Shown: positions 1-7,699 of the stretch, piece by piece
Position numbering within the stretch: position 1 is the first letter of the stretch
How the letters are laid out: each line of letters begins with the position of its first letter
Assembly (NCBI GenBank): GCA_903825065.1
Contig: CAIJZG010000132.1
Span: forward strand, 1 to 15,318
DNA from: an uncultured Bacteroidota bacterium
GTDB lineage: Bacteria > Bacteroidota > Bacteroidia > Chitinophagales > Chitinophagaceae
Direction: 5' to 3'
Length of the DNA: 15,318 nucleotides
Program-made: the position numbers and the translations under genes
The notes under the pieces: generated by a model
What the model saw: the letters and a program-made list of their open reading frames with translations, nothing else
What the model was told of the DNA's origin: nothing
Databases searched by the model: none

Positions 1-1233
1 ATGATGGGAGAATTAAGCTTAGATGGTAGTGTTCAACCTCTAAAAGGTGCTTTACCTATTGCCATTCAAACCCGCCAAGAAGGATTCTTTGGTTTAATTG
101 TACCCAAAGAAAATGAAAGAGAAGCGGGTATGGTTTCTAATTTAAATGTGTATGGAATCTCCCATATTACTGAACTCGTCGCATTTTTTGAAAACGAATC
201 CTGTATCGAACCTGTGATGGTCAATACACGTGAAGAGTTCTTTCATAACCAATATGATTTCGATATTGATTTTAGTGAGGTAAAAGGACAAGAAAATATC
301 AAACGCGCATTAGAAATTGCAGCAGCGGGAGCCCATAATGCCATTCTCATTGGCCCACCAGGAGCTGGCAAAACCATGCTGGCAAAAAGGTTGCCCACGA
401 TCTTACCTCCTTTAAGTTTATTGGAAGCTTTAGAGACTACGAAGATCCATAGTGTGGCAGGTAAATTACCAGTTGGAAGTTCTTTAATAAGCAAGCGACC
501 TTTTCGTTCGCCCCATCATACAATCTCAGATATCGCTTTAGTAGGAGGCGGAAGTAACCCACAACCAGGTGAAATTTCATTGGCCCATAATGGGGTTTTA
601 TTCTTGGATGAATTACCGGAATTTAAACGTACCGTATTAGAGGTGATGCGTCAACCAATGGAAGAAAGAATTGTAAATATTTCACGTGCAAAAATGTCGC
701 TTGAATTTCCAAGCAATTTTATGCTCATAGCTTCTATGAACCCTTGCCCCTGCGGCTATTTTAATCATCCCGAAAAAGAATGTACCTGCTTACCCGGTAC
801 TGTTCCAAAATATTTAAATAAAGTTTCTGGTCCTCTTTTAGATCGAATTGATTTACATGTAGAAGTTACTCCTGTTCCTTATATTCAATTAAGCGATACA
901 CAATATAAAACCGAAAACTCTGAAATGATCAGAGAAAGGGTGTTGAAAGCAAGAGAGATCCAAGCTGCTAGATTCAAAGAAAATACCGGCATTTATACTA
1001 ATGCACTGATGAGTAGCAAACTAGTACGTGAAATTTGTATCCTCAGTACCGTTGGAGAAAATTTATTGAAACGTTCGATGGAAAAACTAAATCTAAGCGC
1101 TAGAGCATACGACAGAATATTGAAAGTGAGTAGAACTATTGCAGACCTTGAAGCATCAGAAAATATTAAACCAGAACATGTGGCAGAAGCTATTAATTAT
1201 AGAAATCTTGATAGAGAAGGTTGGGCTGGATAA
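1..1233 (+). CDS. comM: YifB/ComM family Mg-chelatase-like AAA+ ATPase, 5'-truncated by the window edge
   Basis: ComM-type proteins are hexameric AAA+ helicases that promote branch migration and integration of single-stranded DNA during natural transformation; the family is also called YifB or Mg chelatase-like. Visible here are Walker A GPPGAGKT at residues 118-125, Walker B LFLDE at 200-204, a cluster of cysteines (C249, C251, C261, C263) typical of the family, and an arginine-finger region SGPLLDRID at 276-284. The C-terminal helical domain ends at the TAA at 1231-1233. Complete family members are about 500 residues and start with a Lon-protease-like N-terminal domain. Here 410 residues remain, and the first ones (MMGELSLDGS) match an internal segment of that domain, so roughly 100 residues lie upstream of the window and the ATG at base 1 is not the true start. 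The gene converges on the histidine kinase with one base between the stops. Confidence 0.93.
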   Translation: MMGELSLDGSVQPLKGALPIAIQTRQEGFFGLIVPKENEREAGMVSNLNVYGISHITELVAFFENESCIEPVMVNTREEFFHNQYDFDIDFSEVKGQENIKRALEIAAAGAHNAILIGPPGAGKTMLAKRLPTILPPLSLLEALETTKIHSVAGKLPVGSSLISKRPFRSPHHTISDIALVGGGSNPQPGEISLAHNGVLFLDELPEFKRTVLEVMRQPMEERIVNISRAKMSLEFPSNFMLIASMNPCPCGYFNHPEKECTCLPGTVPKYLNKVSGPLLDRIDLHVEVTPVPYIQLSDTQYKTENSEMIRERVLKAREIQAARFKENTGIYTNALMSSKLVREICILSTVGENLLKRSMEKLNLSARAYDRILKVSRTIADLEASENIKPEHVAEAINYRNLDREGWAG

Positions 1234-1234
1234 A

Positions 1235-2053
1235 TTAATTGAACGATGTCCCGTACTCGTTTACTTTATTTAGTAGCGGTAAGTGGAATTTAAAAGTACT
1301 TCCTTTGCCTTCTTCACTTTCTACCAAAATTTCACTTTGATGTTTTTCAATAAATTCTTTACATAAAAGCAATCCAAGTCCGGTACCAGTTTCATTTTCA
1401 GTACCCCTAGTAGGAATTGTTTCGCCAATTTTAAAAAGACTATTTAGAATTGCAGGCGACATTCCCATACCATTATCGGAAATTCTAAAAACAATATGCT
1501 CTCCCGATCCTTCACAGGAAATCTTGATTTTGCCTTCGGGATAACTAAATTTAATGGCATTCGTTAAAAAATTTCGAACAACAGAACTGATCATATCTCT
1601 ATCAATAATCACATCATCATTTTCAAAACAATTTACTTCCACTGTTAATTGCTTTTGCTTAAGCATTTCTTCTGATAAGTCTAAAACCTCTTCAATGATA
1701 GAGGTTAATCGATTTCTACTAGGTTTAAATTCCATCTTACCACTTTGTGATACGGACCACTCTAATAAATTCAATAATAAACTCTTAATTCGATTTGTAG
1801 ACTGTTTTATGAATTTTGCATATTCTGCAACGGAATGAAAATTATTTTTTTCTATATTCTTTTCCAACATTTCACTTAAACCAAGAACTGTGTTTATGGG
1901 ATTTCTTAGATCATGGCTGATGATAGCTAAAAATTTGTCTTTGCTGGCGTTCATCTCAATCAATTCCAATTCATTTCTGTGGAGCCTCTCATTTTCGACT
2001 TCAAGAAACCTGATTCTTTCATTTAAGGCATCAATTTCCTGATTTAATTTCAT
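1235..2053 (-). CDS. Soluble sensor histidine kinase with N-terminal coiled coil
   Basis: This 272-residue protein is a HisKA/HATPase_c histidine kinase, expected to autophosphorylate and pass phosphate to a response regulator. Residues 1-35 are rich in E, N, R and leucine in heptad-like spacing and probably form a coiled coil. The H box SHDLRNP is at 46-52 with His47 as phospho-acceptor. The N box has N161 and N165, the G1 box is DNGMG at 193-197 and the G2 box GTGLGL at 223-228, so all ATP-binding motifs are intact. No transmembrane segment, PAS, GAF or HAMP domain is present, so it is predicted to be cytoplasmic and must sense through a partner or through the coiled coil. No response regulator lies beside it. 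A canonical Bacteroidota promoter sits about 130 bp upstream, suggesting independent transcription from the gene behind it. The signal is unknown. Confidence 0.9.
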   Translation of the reverse strand: MKLNQEIDALNERIRFLEVENERLHRNELELIEMNASKDKFLAIISHDLRNPINTVLGLSEMLEKNIEKNNFHSVAEYAKFIKQSTNRIKSLLLNLLEWSVSQSGKMEFKPSRNRLTSIIEEVLDLSEEMLKQKQLTVEVNCFENDDVIIDRDMISSVVRNFLTNAIKFSYPEGKIKISCEGSGEHIVFRISDNGMGMSPAILNSLFKIGETIPTRGTENETGTGLGLLLCKEFIEKHQSEILVESEEGKGSTFKFHLPLLNKVNEYGTSFN

Positions 2054-2179
2054 AGTAGGGTTTGAAATATAAACAACCTTGTACTTCTTAAATTATATAT
2101 AGAAAAAACTATGCCAAAAACAAAAAAATCAATTTGTGGGGTAATTGATCATTAAAATTTGTTAGGCATTAAGCAAAAT

Positions 2180-2211
2180 CAAATATAAATGAAACAGTGA
2201 AAATCTGCAAA
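2180..2211 (-). promoter_or_regulatory. Bacteroidota-type promoter for the histidine kinase
   Basis: Read on the minus strand this is TTTG (2211-2208), a 20-base spacer, then TATATTTG (2187-2180), a full match to the -33 TTTG / -7 TAnnTTTG consensus of the Bacteroidota primary sigma factor. It predicts a transcription start near 2176 and a 5' leader of about 120 nt before the ATG at 2053. The rest of the 188-bp interval 2054-2241 is AT-rich; no terminator hairpin for the upstream GH172 gene was seen in it. Confidence 0.6.
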
Positions 2212-2241
2212 GTTGACGAAATATTTATACACGATTATTTT

Positions 2242-3402
2242 TCAATCTACTTCCAAAGCATCTTTACTAGGCAGTTTTGGAAATACAGTATGCCCTTCTA
2301 TTTGATACCAAAATACAGTTGATGCAATATCGTCCTGTAAGGGTAAGTATCTTCCCCCTTCTCTCCAACCCAAAGCCTGGATGGTAACTTTTAAATTTTT
2401 TTCGAAACGAATTGGATCGGTAATATGCCATCGATACATCCCAAATCTTTGTGCCATATTATAATGTCCATCCCCTCGTATTACTTGATGTAACCCAGTA
2501 TACGCAGTAGAAAACTCAGTGTAATCAGATTCTAATATTCCTGCTGCATTTTTCTTTTCGGTATCAAAGTCATAAGAACCACAAAAATAATCTTCGGTGC
2601 CGGTACCACAAATGGTAGGATATTTTCCATCATCATCCATGAAAAATTTAATTTCTCCTTCGCCCCACCAACCATTATTATGTACACCCCATGCAATATA
2701 GGTACCCACATATTGCCCCTTCCCTTTTACACTATCTAATAAAACATACGCATTTTTATATGGCAAAGGATTCACCCTTCTAAATTGCGCATGGAAATAG
2801 GCCGCATCGGAAGGCACTTCAGTTAACACATAATCTATTTGATAAAAAAGCGTCATTTCTTTATCATCAATATTCTCCATAGTGATCTTACATTTTTTCC
2901 TAAATGGCATGGGCCAATAACAGTTGAATGCACTTCCTGGATTCACAGTTACAGGTACAGAATTCAGTGGCGCATATTTACCCCAACCCATCCCAAAGAA
3001 ATCTCCAACAGGCACTTCTACAGAAGGATTTGTTTCACCATCCCAATAAAACCTTAAAATCGAATGCCGCCAGTTCCCGGTAGGGGTCATCCAAATATGC
3101 TGAATAGATCCCGCGCTATCAATCTCTGCAATGGTGAAAGTTGTTTTAGGTTTTATGATGACACATGGATTTATTTTCCAGCCAACCCCTAAATCACGCG
3201 CGGCACTGGAACCTGTTCCTGTCTCCGCCATTCCACCCTTCCCTTTTGCACCTGTATAATTTTCAGGACTAATTGATCTGGTTTTCGCATTCGATAAACG
3301 AAAAATATTCCCCAAATTATTTTCTATGCCATTATGCGGCATCTGTGCAATTGAAATAATTACTAAAAGGCAACTAATGAATAGAAGGAAGGTCTTTTTC
3401 AT
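2242..3402 (-). CDS. Secreted DUF2961 / glycoside hydrolase family 172 protein
   Basis: This 386-residue protein belongs to the DUF2961 family, now classified as GH172, whose characterised members cleave alpha-D-fructofuranosides or D-arabinofuranosides and assemble as trimers or hexamers of double jelly-roll subunits. A signal peptide covers about residues 1-20 (KK, then a hydrophobic run ending SIAQ), so the mature enzyme is periplasmic or exported. Family signatures are visible: WMTPTGNWRHSILRFYWDGE at 104-123, PVGDFFGMG at 131-139, WWGEGE at 245-250 and GTGTEDYF at 266-273. The glutamates in the last two motifs (E248/E250 and E270) are the candidate catalytic pair, by analogy only. The substrate cannot be read from sequence. 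It is transcribed divergently from a serine hydrolase across 65 bp; no SusC/SusD pair or other glycosidase is nearby, so it is not part of a visible polysaccharide-utilisation locus. Confidence 0.88.
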   Translation of the reverse strand: MKKTFLLFISCLLVIISIAQMPHNGIENNLGNIFRLSNAKTRSISPENYTGAKGKGGMAETGTGSSAARDLGVGWKINPCVIIKPKTTFTIAEIDSAGSIQHIWMTPTGNWRHSILRFYWDGETNPSVEVPVGDFFGMGWGKYAPLNSVPVTVNPGSAFNCYWPMPFRKKCKITMENIDDKEMTLFYQIDYVLTEVPSDAAYFHAQFRRVNPLPYKNAYVLLDSVKGKGQYVGTYIAWGVHNNGWWGEGEIKFFMDDDGKYPTICGTGTEDYFCGSYDFDTEKKNAAGILESDYTEFSTAYTGLHQVIRGDGHYNMAQRFGMYRWHITDPIRFEKNLKVTIQALGWREGGRYLPLQDDIASTVFWYQIEGHTVFPKLPSKDALEVD

Positions 3403-3467
3403 GGCAACAATTTATAAGTAGGTTAAATTTAGTTTTTTATTTTACTTATATTGATAAAAAATCGGTC

Positions 3468-4979
3468 ATGAAAAAATGGAACTGCCTATTAACAATAGGT
3501 TTTATACTTATGATACTTTCTGTTGAGGCACAGAAAAAGAATAAATCCGTTGATAGCTTAGCCTTATTTGATGCCTATGTGCAACAAGCTGTAAAAGACT
3601 GGGAAGCACCAGGATTAGGCATTGTAGTTGTCAAAGACAACCAAGTGATTTTTAAAAAAGGTTACGGAGTAACTACATTGGGAACCGACCATCCTGTCAA
3701 TAATCAAACCCTTTTTAATTGTGCATCTACCACTAAAGCAATGACCGCAACTTGTATGGGTATATTGGTAGACCAAGGCAAAGTAAAATGGGACGACCCA
3801 GTAATTAAATACCTTCCTGAATTTCAGTTATACGATCCTTGGGTCACACGCGAATTAAGAGTAAGGGATTTATTTTTACATAACTCTGGTGTAGGAAATG
3901 CAGATTTTCTTTGGGGCGACAATCACTTGACTGCTGATGAGATTCTTGAAAAAATGCGTTTAGTAAAACCTAGTTATTCTATGCGCTCGAGTTTTATATA
4001 TCAAAACATTTTTTATTTAGCTGCAGGAAAAGTAATTGAAAAAATTACTGGTATTCCCTGGACTGATTATATACGTCAAAATATTTTCCAACCTCTGGGA
4101 ATGAGCAATACTTTTTCTCAAATAGCGCAAGTTAAAACCACCAATATAGCAGCCCCGCATTTTCGGATCGATCAGCAAATTCAAATAATCAGTAGAGATA
4201 CCGCAGATGTTGTTGGGCCTGCAGGTTCTGTACTTTCCTGCATTGATGATATGGGCATATGGATCAAGACCATGTTGGACAGCAGTAAATATGCAGGGGG
4301 CAGATTACTGAAACCCGAAACCTGGAAAGAAATGTTTCGACCCCAAACCCTTGTAACACCTGAACAATTCTATCCGACCAAAGAATTAACAAAGCCTAAT
4401 TTTATGACTTATGCATTAGGTTGGTTTCAACAAGACTACAGAGGAAAGAAACTCAACTTTCACACAGGTAGTTTAGCTGGTGCAGTTGCCATCAACGCTC
4501 AAATGCCAGAAGAAAATATTGCGGTATATATCTTTGGTAACCTTGACCACGTAGAAGTTAGACATGCCTTAATGTTTAAAACAATCGATTATTTTGCTTT
4601 AGGAGGTAATAGAGACTGGAGTCACGAATTTTTAAAATTGTATGGCGATATTCATGCTGCGGGTGAAAATGCAGCAAAAGAAACAGATAAAAAAAGAGTG
4701 TTGAATACCCATCCATCTCTTTCTTTAAATGAGTATGCAGGAGTATATGAAGATCCATTATATGGCAAAGTGGTAATCAGCTTTGAGAACAATGAATTAT
4801 CATTTTTGATAAACAATAATAGCAGCACTGGCAAATTAACCCATTGGAATTACAATAGCTTTAAAGCAGAATTTACTAAAAAGTGGTATGGCAAAAGCGA
4901 CTTGCAATTTCTTCTGAATACAGAAGGCAAAGTAGATGGTTTAAACCTTGATGGGTTTCAATATAAAAAGTCGAAATAA
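3468..4979 (+). CDS. Exported serine hydrolase, class C beta-lactamase/penicillin-binding-protein fold
   Basis: The 503-residue protein has a signal peptide (about 1-21, cleavage near VEAQ) and a beta-lactamase-fold domain over roughly 30-380. The nucleophile motif is S87-T-T-K90 (SxxK), the second motif Y178-Q-N180 (YxN), and the third H332-T-G334 in place of KTG. This set is typical of the broad beta-lactamase-related esterase, amidase and D-aminopeptidase group (COG1680), not of a resistance beta-lactamase. A C-terminal domain of about residues 405-500, with NEYAGVYEDPLYGK, resembles DUF3471, which often follows this fold. The substrate is unknown; peptides, esters or cell-wall stem peptides are possible. 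It is divergent from the GH172 gene and ends in a strong terminator whose stem begins at the last base of its stop codon. Confidence 0.88.
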   Translation: MKKWNCLLTIGFILMILSVEAQKKNKSVDSLALFDAYVQQAVKDWEAPGLGIVVVKDNQVIFKKGYGVTTLGTDHPVNNQTLFNCASTTKAMTATCMGILVDQGKVKWDDPVIKYLPEFQLYDPWVTRELRVRDLFLHNSGVGNADFLWGDNHLTADEILEKMRLVKPSYSMRSSFIYQNIFYLAAGKVIEKITGIPWTDYIRQNIFQPLGMSNTFSQIAQVKTTNIAAPHFRIDQQIQIISRDTADVVGPAGSVLSCIDDMGIWIKTMLDSSKYAGGRLLKPETWKEMFRPQTLVTPEQFYPTKELTKPNFMTYALGWFQQDYRGKKLNFHTGSLAGAVAINAQMPEENIAVYIFGNLDHVEVRHALMFKTIDYFALGGNRDWSHEFLKLYGDIHAAGENAAKETDKKRVLNTHPSLSLNEYAGVYEDPLYGKVVISFENNELSFLINNNSSTGKLTHWNYNSFKAEFTKKWYGKSDLQFLLNTEGKVDGLNLDGFQYKKSK

Positions 4980-5010
4980 ATAATGGCCCCAATAAATCGG
5001 GGCCATTATT
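4979..5010. terminator. Bidirectional rho-independent terminator between convergent genes
   Basis: Perfect 12-bp inverted repeat: AATAATGGCCCC (4979-4990), an 8-base loop, GGGGCCATTATT (4999-5010). The stem is GC-rich at the loop end and AT-rich at the base, giving a U-rich 3' side for transcripts from either direction. It occupies the whole gap between the serine hydrolase stop and the glyS stop, so it can end both transcripts. Confidence 0.88.
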
Positions 5011-6456
5011 TTAAAAAGTTTCTTCCGAAATAAGATCCTTGACTTTGCTGATGAGGATTCTTTCCTGCTGCATTGAATCTCGATATCGGATTGTTACCGT
5101 ATTATCTTCTTTAGTCTGATGATCAATGGTTACACAGAAAGGAGTACCAATCGCATCCTGTCTTCTATAACGCTTACCAATGGCATCTTTCTCTTCGTAA
5201 AAACATTTGAAATAAGGTTTACACTCATTCATTAAATCTCTTGCAATTTCCGGTAATCCATCTTTTTTGGTCAGTGGAAGTATTGCCAGCTTTACAGGAG
5301 CAAGTTTTGCAGGGAGATGCAATACCACTCTGCTATCAGTTGTTCCATCTTCTTTGTTGATGGTTTCTTCTTCATAGGCATTCGACAAAATCAATAAGAA
5401 CATCCTATCTAAACCAATAGAGGTTTCCACAACATAAGGAACATAGTTTTGATTGATCTCAGTATCAAAATATTGCATTTTCTTTTTGCTATAAATCTGG
5501 TGCTGAGTTAAATCAAAGTCGCTTCTTGAGTGGATCCCTTCCACTTCTTTAAATCCAATTGGGAAATTAAATTCAATATCACAAGCTTCTTTTGCATAGT
5601 GTGCCAATTTCACGTGATCATGGTAACGATATTTATCAGCACTAATACCTAAACTCAAATGCCATTGCAAACGCGCTTCTTTCCAGTATTGATACCACTG
5701 ACCTTCAGTGCCCGGGCGTACAAAAAATTGCATTTCCATTTGTTCAAATTCACGCATACGGAAAATAAACTGACGAGCAACGATTTCGTTTCTAAAAGCT
5801 TTACCTGTTTGTGCAATTCCAAATGGAATTTTCATACGGGCAGTTTTCTGCACGTTTAAAAAGTTCACAAATATTCCCTGCGCAGTTTCCGGACGTAAAT
5901 AAATAGTATCTGCATCCTCTGCAACAGATCCTAATTGAGTGGAGAACATTAAATTAAACTGACGAATATCAGTCCAGTTAGCTGTACCGCTCACAGCACA
6001 AACAATTTTTTCATCAACAATCAATTGCTTTAATCCTGCAAAATCATCTTTTGCTAATAAAGCATCCATTGCCTCAATCAGTAAATTTGCTTCAGCTTCG
6101 TTTCCAGCTTCTCTTAATTTATCTGCTTTCCCTTCTATGATATGATCTACTCGATAGCGCTTATTACTATCACGGTTATCTATCATGGGGTCACTAAAAT
6201 TATCTACGTGTCCACTAGCCTTCCAGGTAGTTGGGTGCATAAAAATAGCTGCATCAATGCCTACGATATTCTCGTGCATTTGAGTCATACTCTTCCACCA
6301 ATAATCGCGAATATTCTTTTTTAATTCAGATCCATAGGGACCATAATCGTATACCGCGCTTAGTCCGTCGTAAATTTCGCTACTTGGAAATACAAATCCA
6401 TACTCTTTGGCATGAGAAATAATTGCCTGAAATAAATTGTCTTGTTGCGTGCTCAT
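5011..6456 (-). CDS. glyS: Glycine--tRNA ligase, alpha2 (eukaryote-like) class II type
   Basis: This enzyme charges tRNA-Gly with glycine using ATP. At 481 residues it is the single-chain homodimeric form, not the alpha2beta2 bacterial form. The N-terminal stretch GLSAVYDYGPYGSELKKN (31-48) is the family's motif 1 region. Motif 2 covers about 219-244 (KAFRNEI...FRMREFEQME), and motif 3 is SIGLDR at 346-351. The glycine-site loop GIHSRSDFDL is at 308-317. The anticodon-binding domain is about 387-478 (APVKLAILPLTKK onward). It is the last gene of a same-strand run dtd > globin > MazG-like > glyS; the gap to the preceding gene is 27 bp and the run ends in the 4979-5010 terminator. No T-box-like leader is seen in front of it. 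The ATG at 6456 fits the family N terminus. Confidence 0.97.
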   Translation of the reverse strand: MSTQQDNLFQAIISHAKEYGFVFPSSEIYDGLSAVYDYGPYGSELKKNIRDYWWKSMTQMHENIVGIDAAIFMHPTTWKASGHVDNFSDPMIDNRDSNKRYRVDHIIEGKADKLREAGNEAEANLLIEAMDALLAKDDFAGLKQLIVDEKIVCAVSGTANWTDIRQFNLMFSTQLGSVAEDADTIYLRPETAQGIFVNFLNVQKTARMKIPFGIAQTGKAFRNEIVARQFIFRMREFEQMEMQFFVRPGTEGQWYQYWKEARLQWHLSLGISADKYRYHDHVKLAHYAKEACDIEFNFPIGFKEVEGIHSRSDFDLTQHQIYSKKKMQYFDTEINQNYVPYVVETSIGLDRMFLLILSNAYEEETINKEDGTTDSRVVLHLPAKLAPVKLAILPLTKKDGLPEIARDLMNECKPYFKCFYEEKDAIGKRYRRQDAIGTPFCVTIDHQTKEDNTVTIRYRDSMQQERILISKVKDLISEETF

Positions 6457-6483
6457 AATTGACGCAAAAATAGGATTTTACAG

Positions 6484-6810
6484 CTATTGAAGCTTCTCAT
6501 TTTCCTGATGCCGAGTTGCATCACGTAAGTTTTTCTTCTCAAAATTCTTTTCAAGCGCTTCCGTTAGACTAACGCCTGTTTGGTTAGCAAGGCAAATCAA
6601 TACCCAAAGCACATCTGCCATTTCATCTGCTAGCTCTTTATTTTTATCGGATTCTTTAAAGGATTGTTCCCCATATTTTCGAACCATTAGTCGGCTCAAT
6701 TCACCTACTTCTTCCATCAAAATACCAAGATTGGTGAGCTCATTAAAATAACGAACCCCAACAGTTTTGATCCACTGATCTACGTCTTTTTGTGCTTGTT
6801 CGATTGTCAT
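6484..6810 (-). CDS. MazG-like nucleotide pyrophosphohydrolase
   Basis: The 108-residue protein is an all-alpha NTP pyrophosphohydrolase of the MazG superfamily, small single-domain type, which removes pyrophosphate from (often non-canonical) nucleoside triphosphates in a Mg-dependent reaction. The metal-binding signature is present: EEVGE at 33-37 (E33, E34, E37), followed by ELADEMAD at 59-66 supplying E63 and D66. Its length matches the single-domain members and not E. coli MazG, which is a tandem duplication. It sits 11 bp after the truncated haemoglobin gene and 27 bp before glyS, so co-transcription is likely. The physiological substrate is not deducible; house-cleaning of damaged nucleotides is the usual proposal for this family. 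Confidence 0.88.
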   Translation of the reverse strand: MTIEQAQKDVDQWIKTVGVRYFNELTNLGILMEEVGELSRLMVRKYGEQSFKESDKNKELADEMADVLWVLICLANQTGVSLTEALEKNFEKKNLRDATRHQENEKLQ

Positions 6811-6821
6811 CTTTGTAAATT

Positions 6822-7214
6822 TTATTTTAATCCCGCGCCCCCATGCACCATTTTAATATTCATCACGGTAGCTATTGAAATTGCTCGCTGTTTGATCTTT
6901 TCAGCATTATTTCCCTGAAAATTCTCATCGACAGTTTCTTTGAACATGGCCATCCAACGATTGAAATGTTCCGATTTGAAAGGGGATTTCTCGTGTAAAT
7001 CCTCATGAACCTTCATGGTATTACCAAAATACTTCCCTGTATCAAATAAAATTGTTTCCCAAAAATCTGTAATGACGGGTATATGTTTTTGCAAATTTAA
7101 TGGTACTATTTCTGTAAAATAATGACCTATTGATTGATCAGTCATTGCTTTACTATAAAATCGATCCATTAACAAAAGCAAGTCTTCCCTATTTAAAATA
7201 TCTTGTTTCATCAT
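6822..7214 (-). CDS. Group III truncated haemoglobin
   Basis: This 130-residue 2-on-2 globin binds haem and probably handles O2, NO or related ligands; group III physiology is poorly defined. Family features are visible: FY at 19-20 (Y20 at the B10 position), HIPVITDFWETIL at 44-56, the Y-x-GN segment near 62-65, H70, and SEHFNRW at 82-88 with H83 as the likely proximal (F8) haem ligand, then FKETVDENFQG at 91-101. The start ATG overlaps the dtd stop as ATGA (7214-7211), which implies translational coupling. A second ATG follows immediately at 7211 and could be used instead. The globin lies between two housekeeping enzymes of translation and nucleotide clean-up, not with respiratory or nitrate genes. 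Confidence 0.92.
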   Translation of the reverse strand: MMKQDILNREDLLLLMDRFYSKAMTDQSIGHYFTEIVPLNLQKHIPVITDFWETILFDTGKYFGNTMKVHEDLHEKSPFKSEHFNRWMAMFKETVDENFQGNNAEKIKQRAISIATVMNIKMVHGGAGLK

Positions 7215-7663
7215 TCCTTATTTTTTGAATCCATTACTATTGTTACTGGCCCATCATTCAATAATTGAACCTTCATATCCGCCCCAAAAATTCCTGTAGG
7301 AATTTCTTTCCCCAGATCATTTTTAAGTTGATCAATTAACTGCTCATACATTGGAATGGCGATTGCTGGTTTTGATGCCTTGATATAAGAAGGTCGATTC
7401 CCTTTTTTTGTAGCTGCATGTAGAGTAAACTGACTTACTAATAAGATTTCTCCATCAATATCTTTTACACTCAAGTTCATTACTCCGGAGGCATCGTCGA
7501 AGATGCGCAGATTTACTATTTTACTACTGATCCATTCTATGTCTTCTTTTGTATCAGCATCTTCCACTCCCATAAGTACCAATAAGCCCTTATGAATAGT
7601 GCCAGCAATTTGGTCATCCACTTTTACTGAAGCTTCGCTAACGCGTTGAATTACCACTCTCAT
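7211..7663 (-). CDS. dtd: D-aminoacyl-tRNA deacylase
   Basis: DTD is a homodimeric RNA-dependent hydrolase that frees tRNAs charged with D-amino acids and also clears glycine mischarged on tRNA-Ala. The 150-residue protein begins MRVVIQRVSEASVKVD, the classic DTD N terminus, and contains the active-site motif SQFTLHA at 77-83 and the Gly-cisPro motif in NDGPVTI at 136-142, which enforces rejection of L-amino acids. The frame is open upstream to 7807, but that extension would run antisense over arfB and is unlike the family, so the ATG at 7663 is chosen. It leads the dtd > globin > MazG-like > glyS run and overlaps the globin start by 4 nt. The promoter must lie in or beyond the 36-bp gap to arfB; no good TAnnTTTG was found on this strand. 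Confidence 0.96.
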   Translation of the reverse strand: MRVVIQRVSEASVKVDDQIAGTIHKGLLVLMGVEDADTKEDIEWISSKIVNLRIFDDASGVMNLSVKDIDGEILLVSQFTLHAATKKGNRPSYIKASKPAIAIPMYEQLIDQLKNDLGKEIPTGIFGADMKVQLLNDGPVTIVMDSKNKE

Positions 7664-7671
7664 TGTTCTCT

Positions 7672-7685
7672 TTCTAATATTAGAA
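7672..7685. promoter_or_regulatory. Perfect 14-bp palindrome in the dtd/arfB divergent interval, candidate operator
   Basis: TTCTAATATTAGAA reads identically on both strands and lies 8 bp from the dtd start and 14 bp from the arfB start, within a gap of only 36 bp. Its 3' side abuts TAACTTTA (7687-7694), a one-mismatch match to the -7 element for arfB. It could be a dimeric-regulator operator controlling both directions; all bases except four are A/T, so chance is not excluded. Confidence 0.35.
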
Positions 7686-7699
7686 TTAACTTTATCAAG

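Noticed and set aside
1..3. ATG at the first base as the true start of the ComM-like gene
   Set aside because: The encoded N terminus matches an internal part of the family's Lon-like domain; about 100 residues are missing, so the gene is cut by the window edge.
3468..4979. Antibiotic-resistance beta-lactamase
   Set aside because: SxxK, YxN and HTG motifs with a DUF3471-like C-terminal domain indicate the broad serine hydrolase group, and its length of 503 residues exceeds class C enzymes.
7646..7699. N-terminal extension of arfB by 18 residues
   Set aside because: It overlaps dtd antisense and has no family counterpart; ArfB proteins start close to the position chosen.
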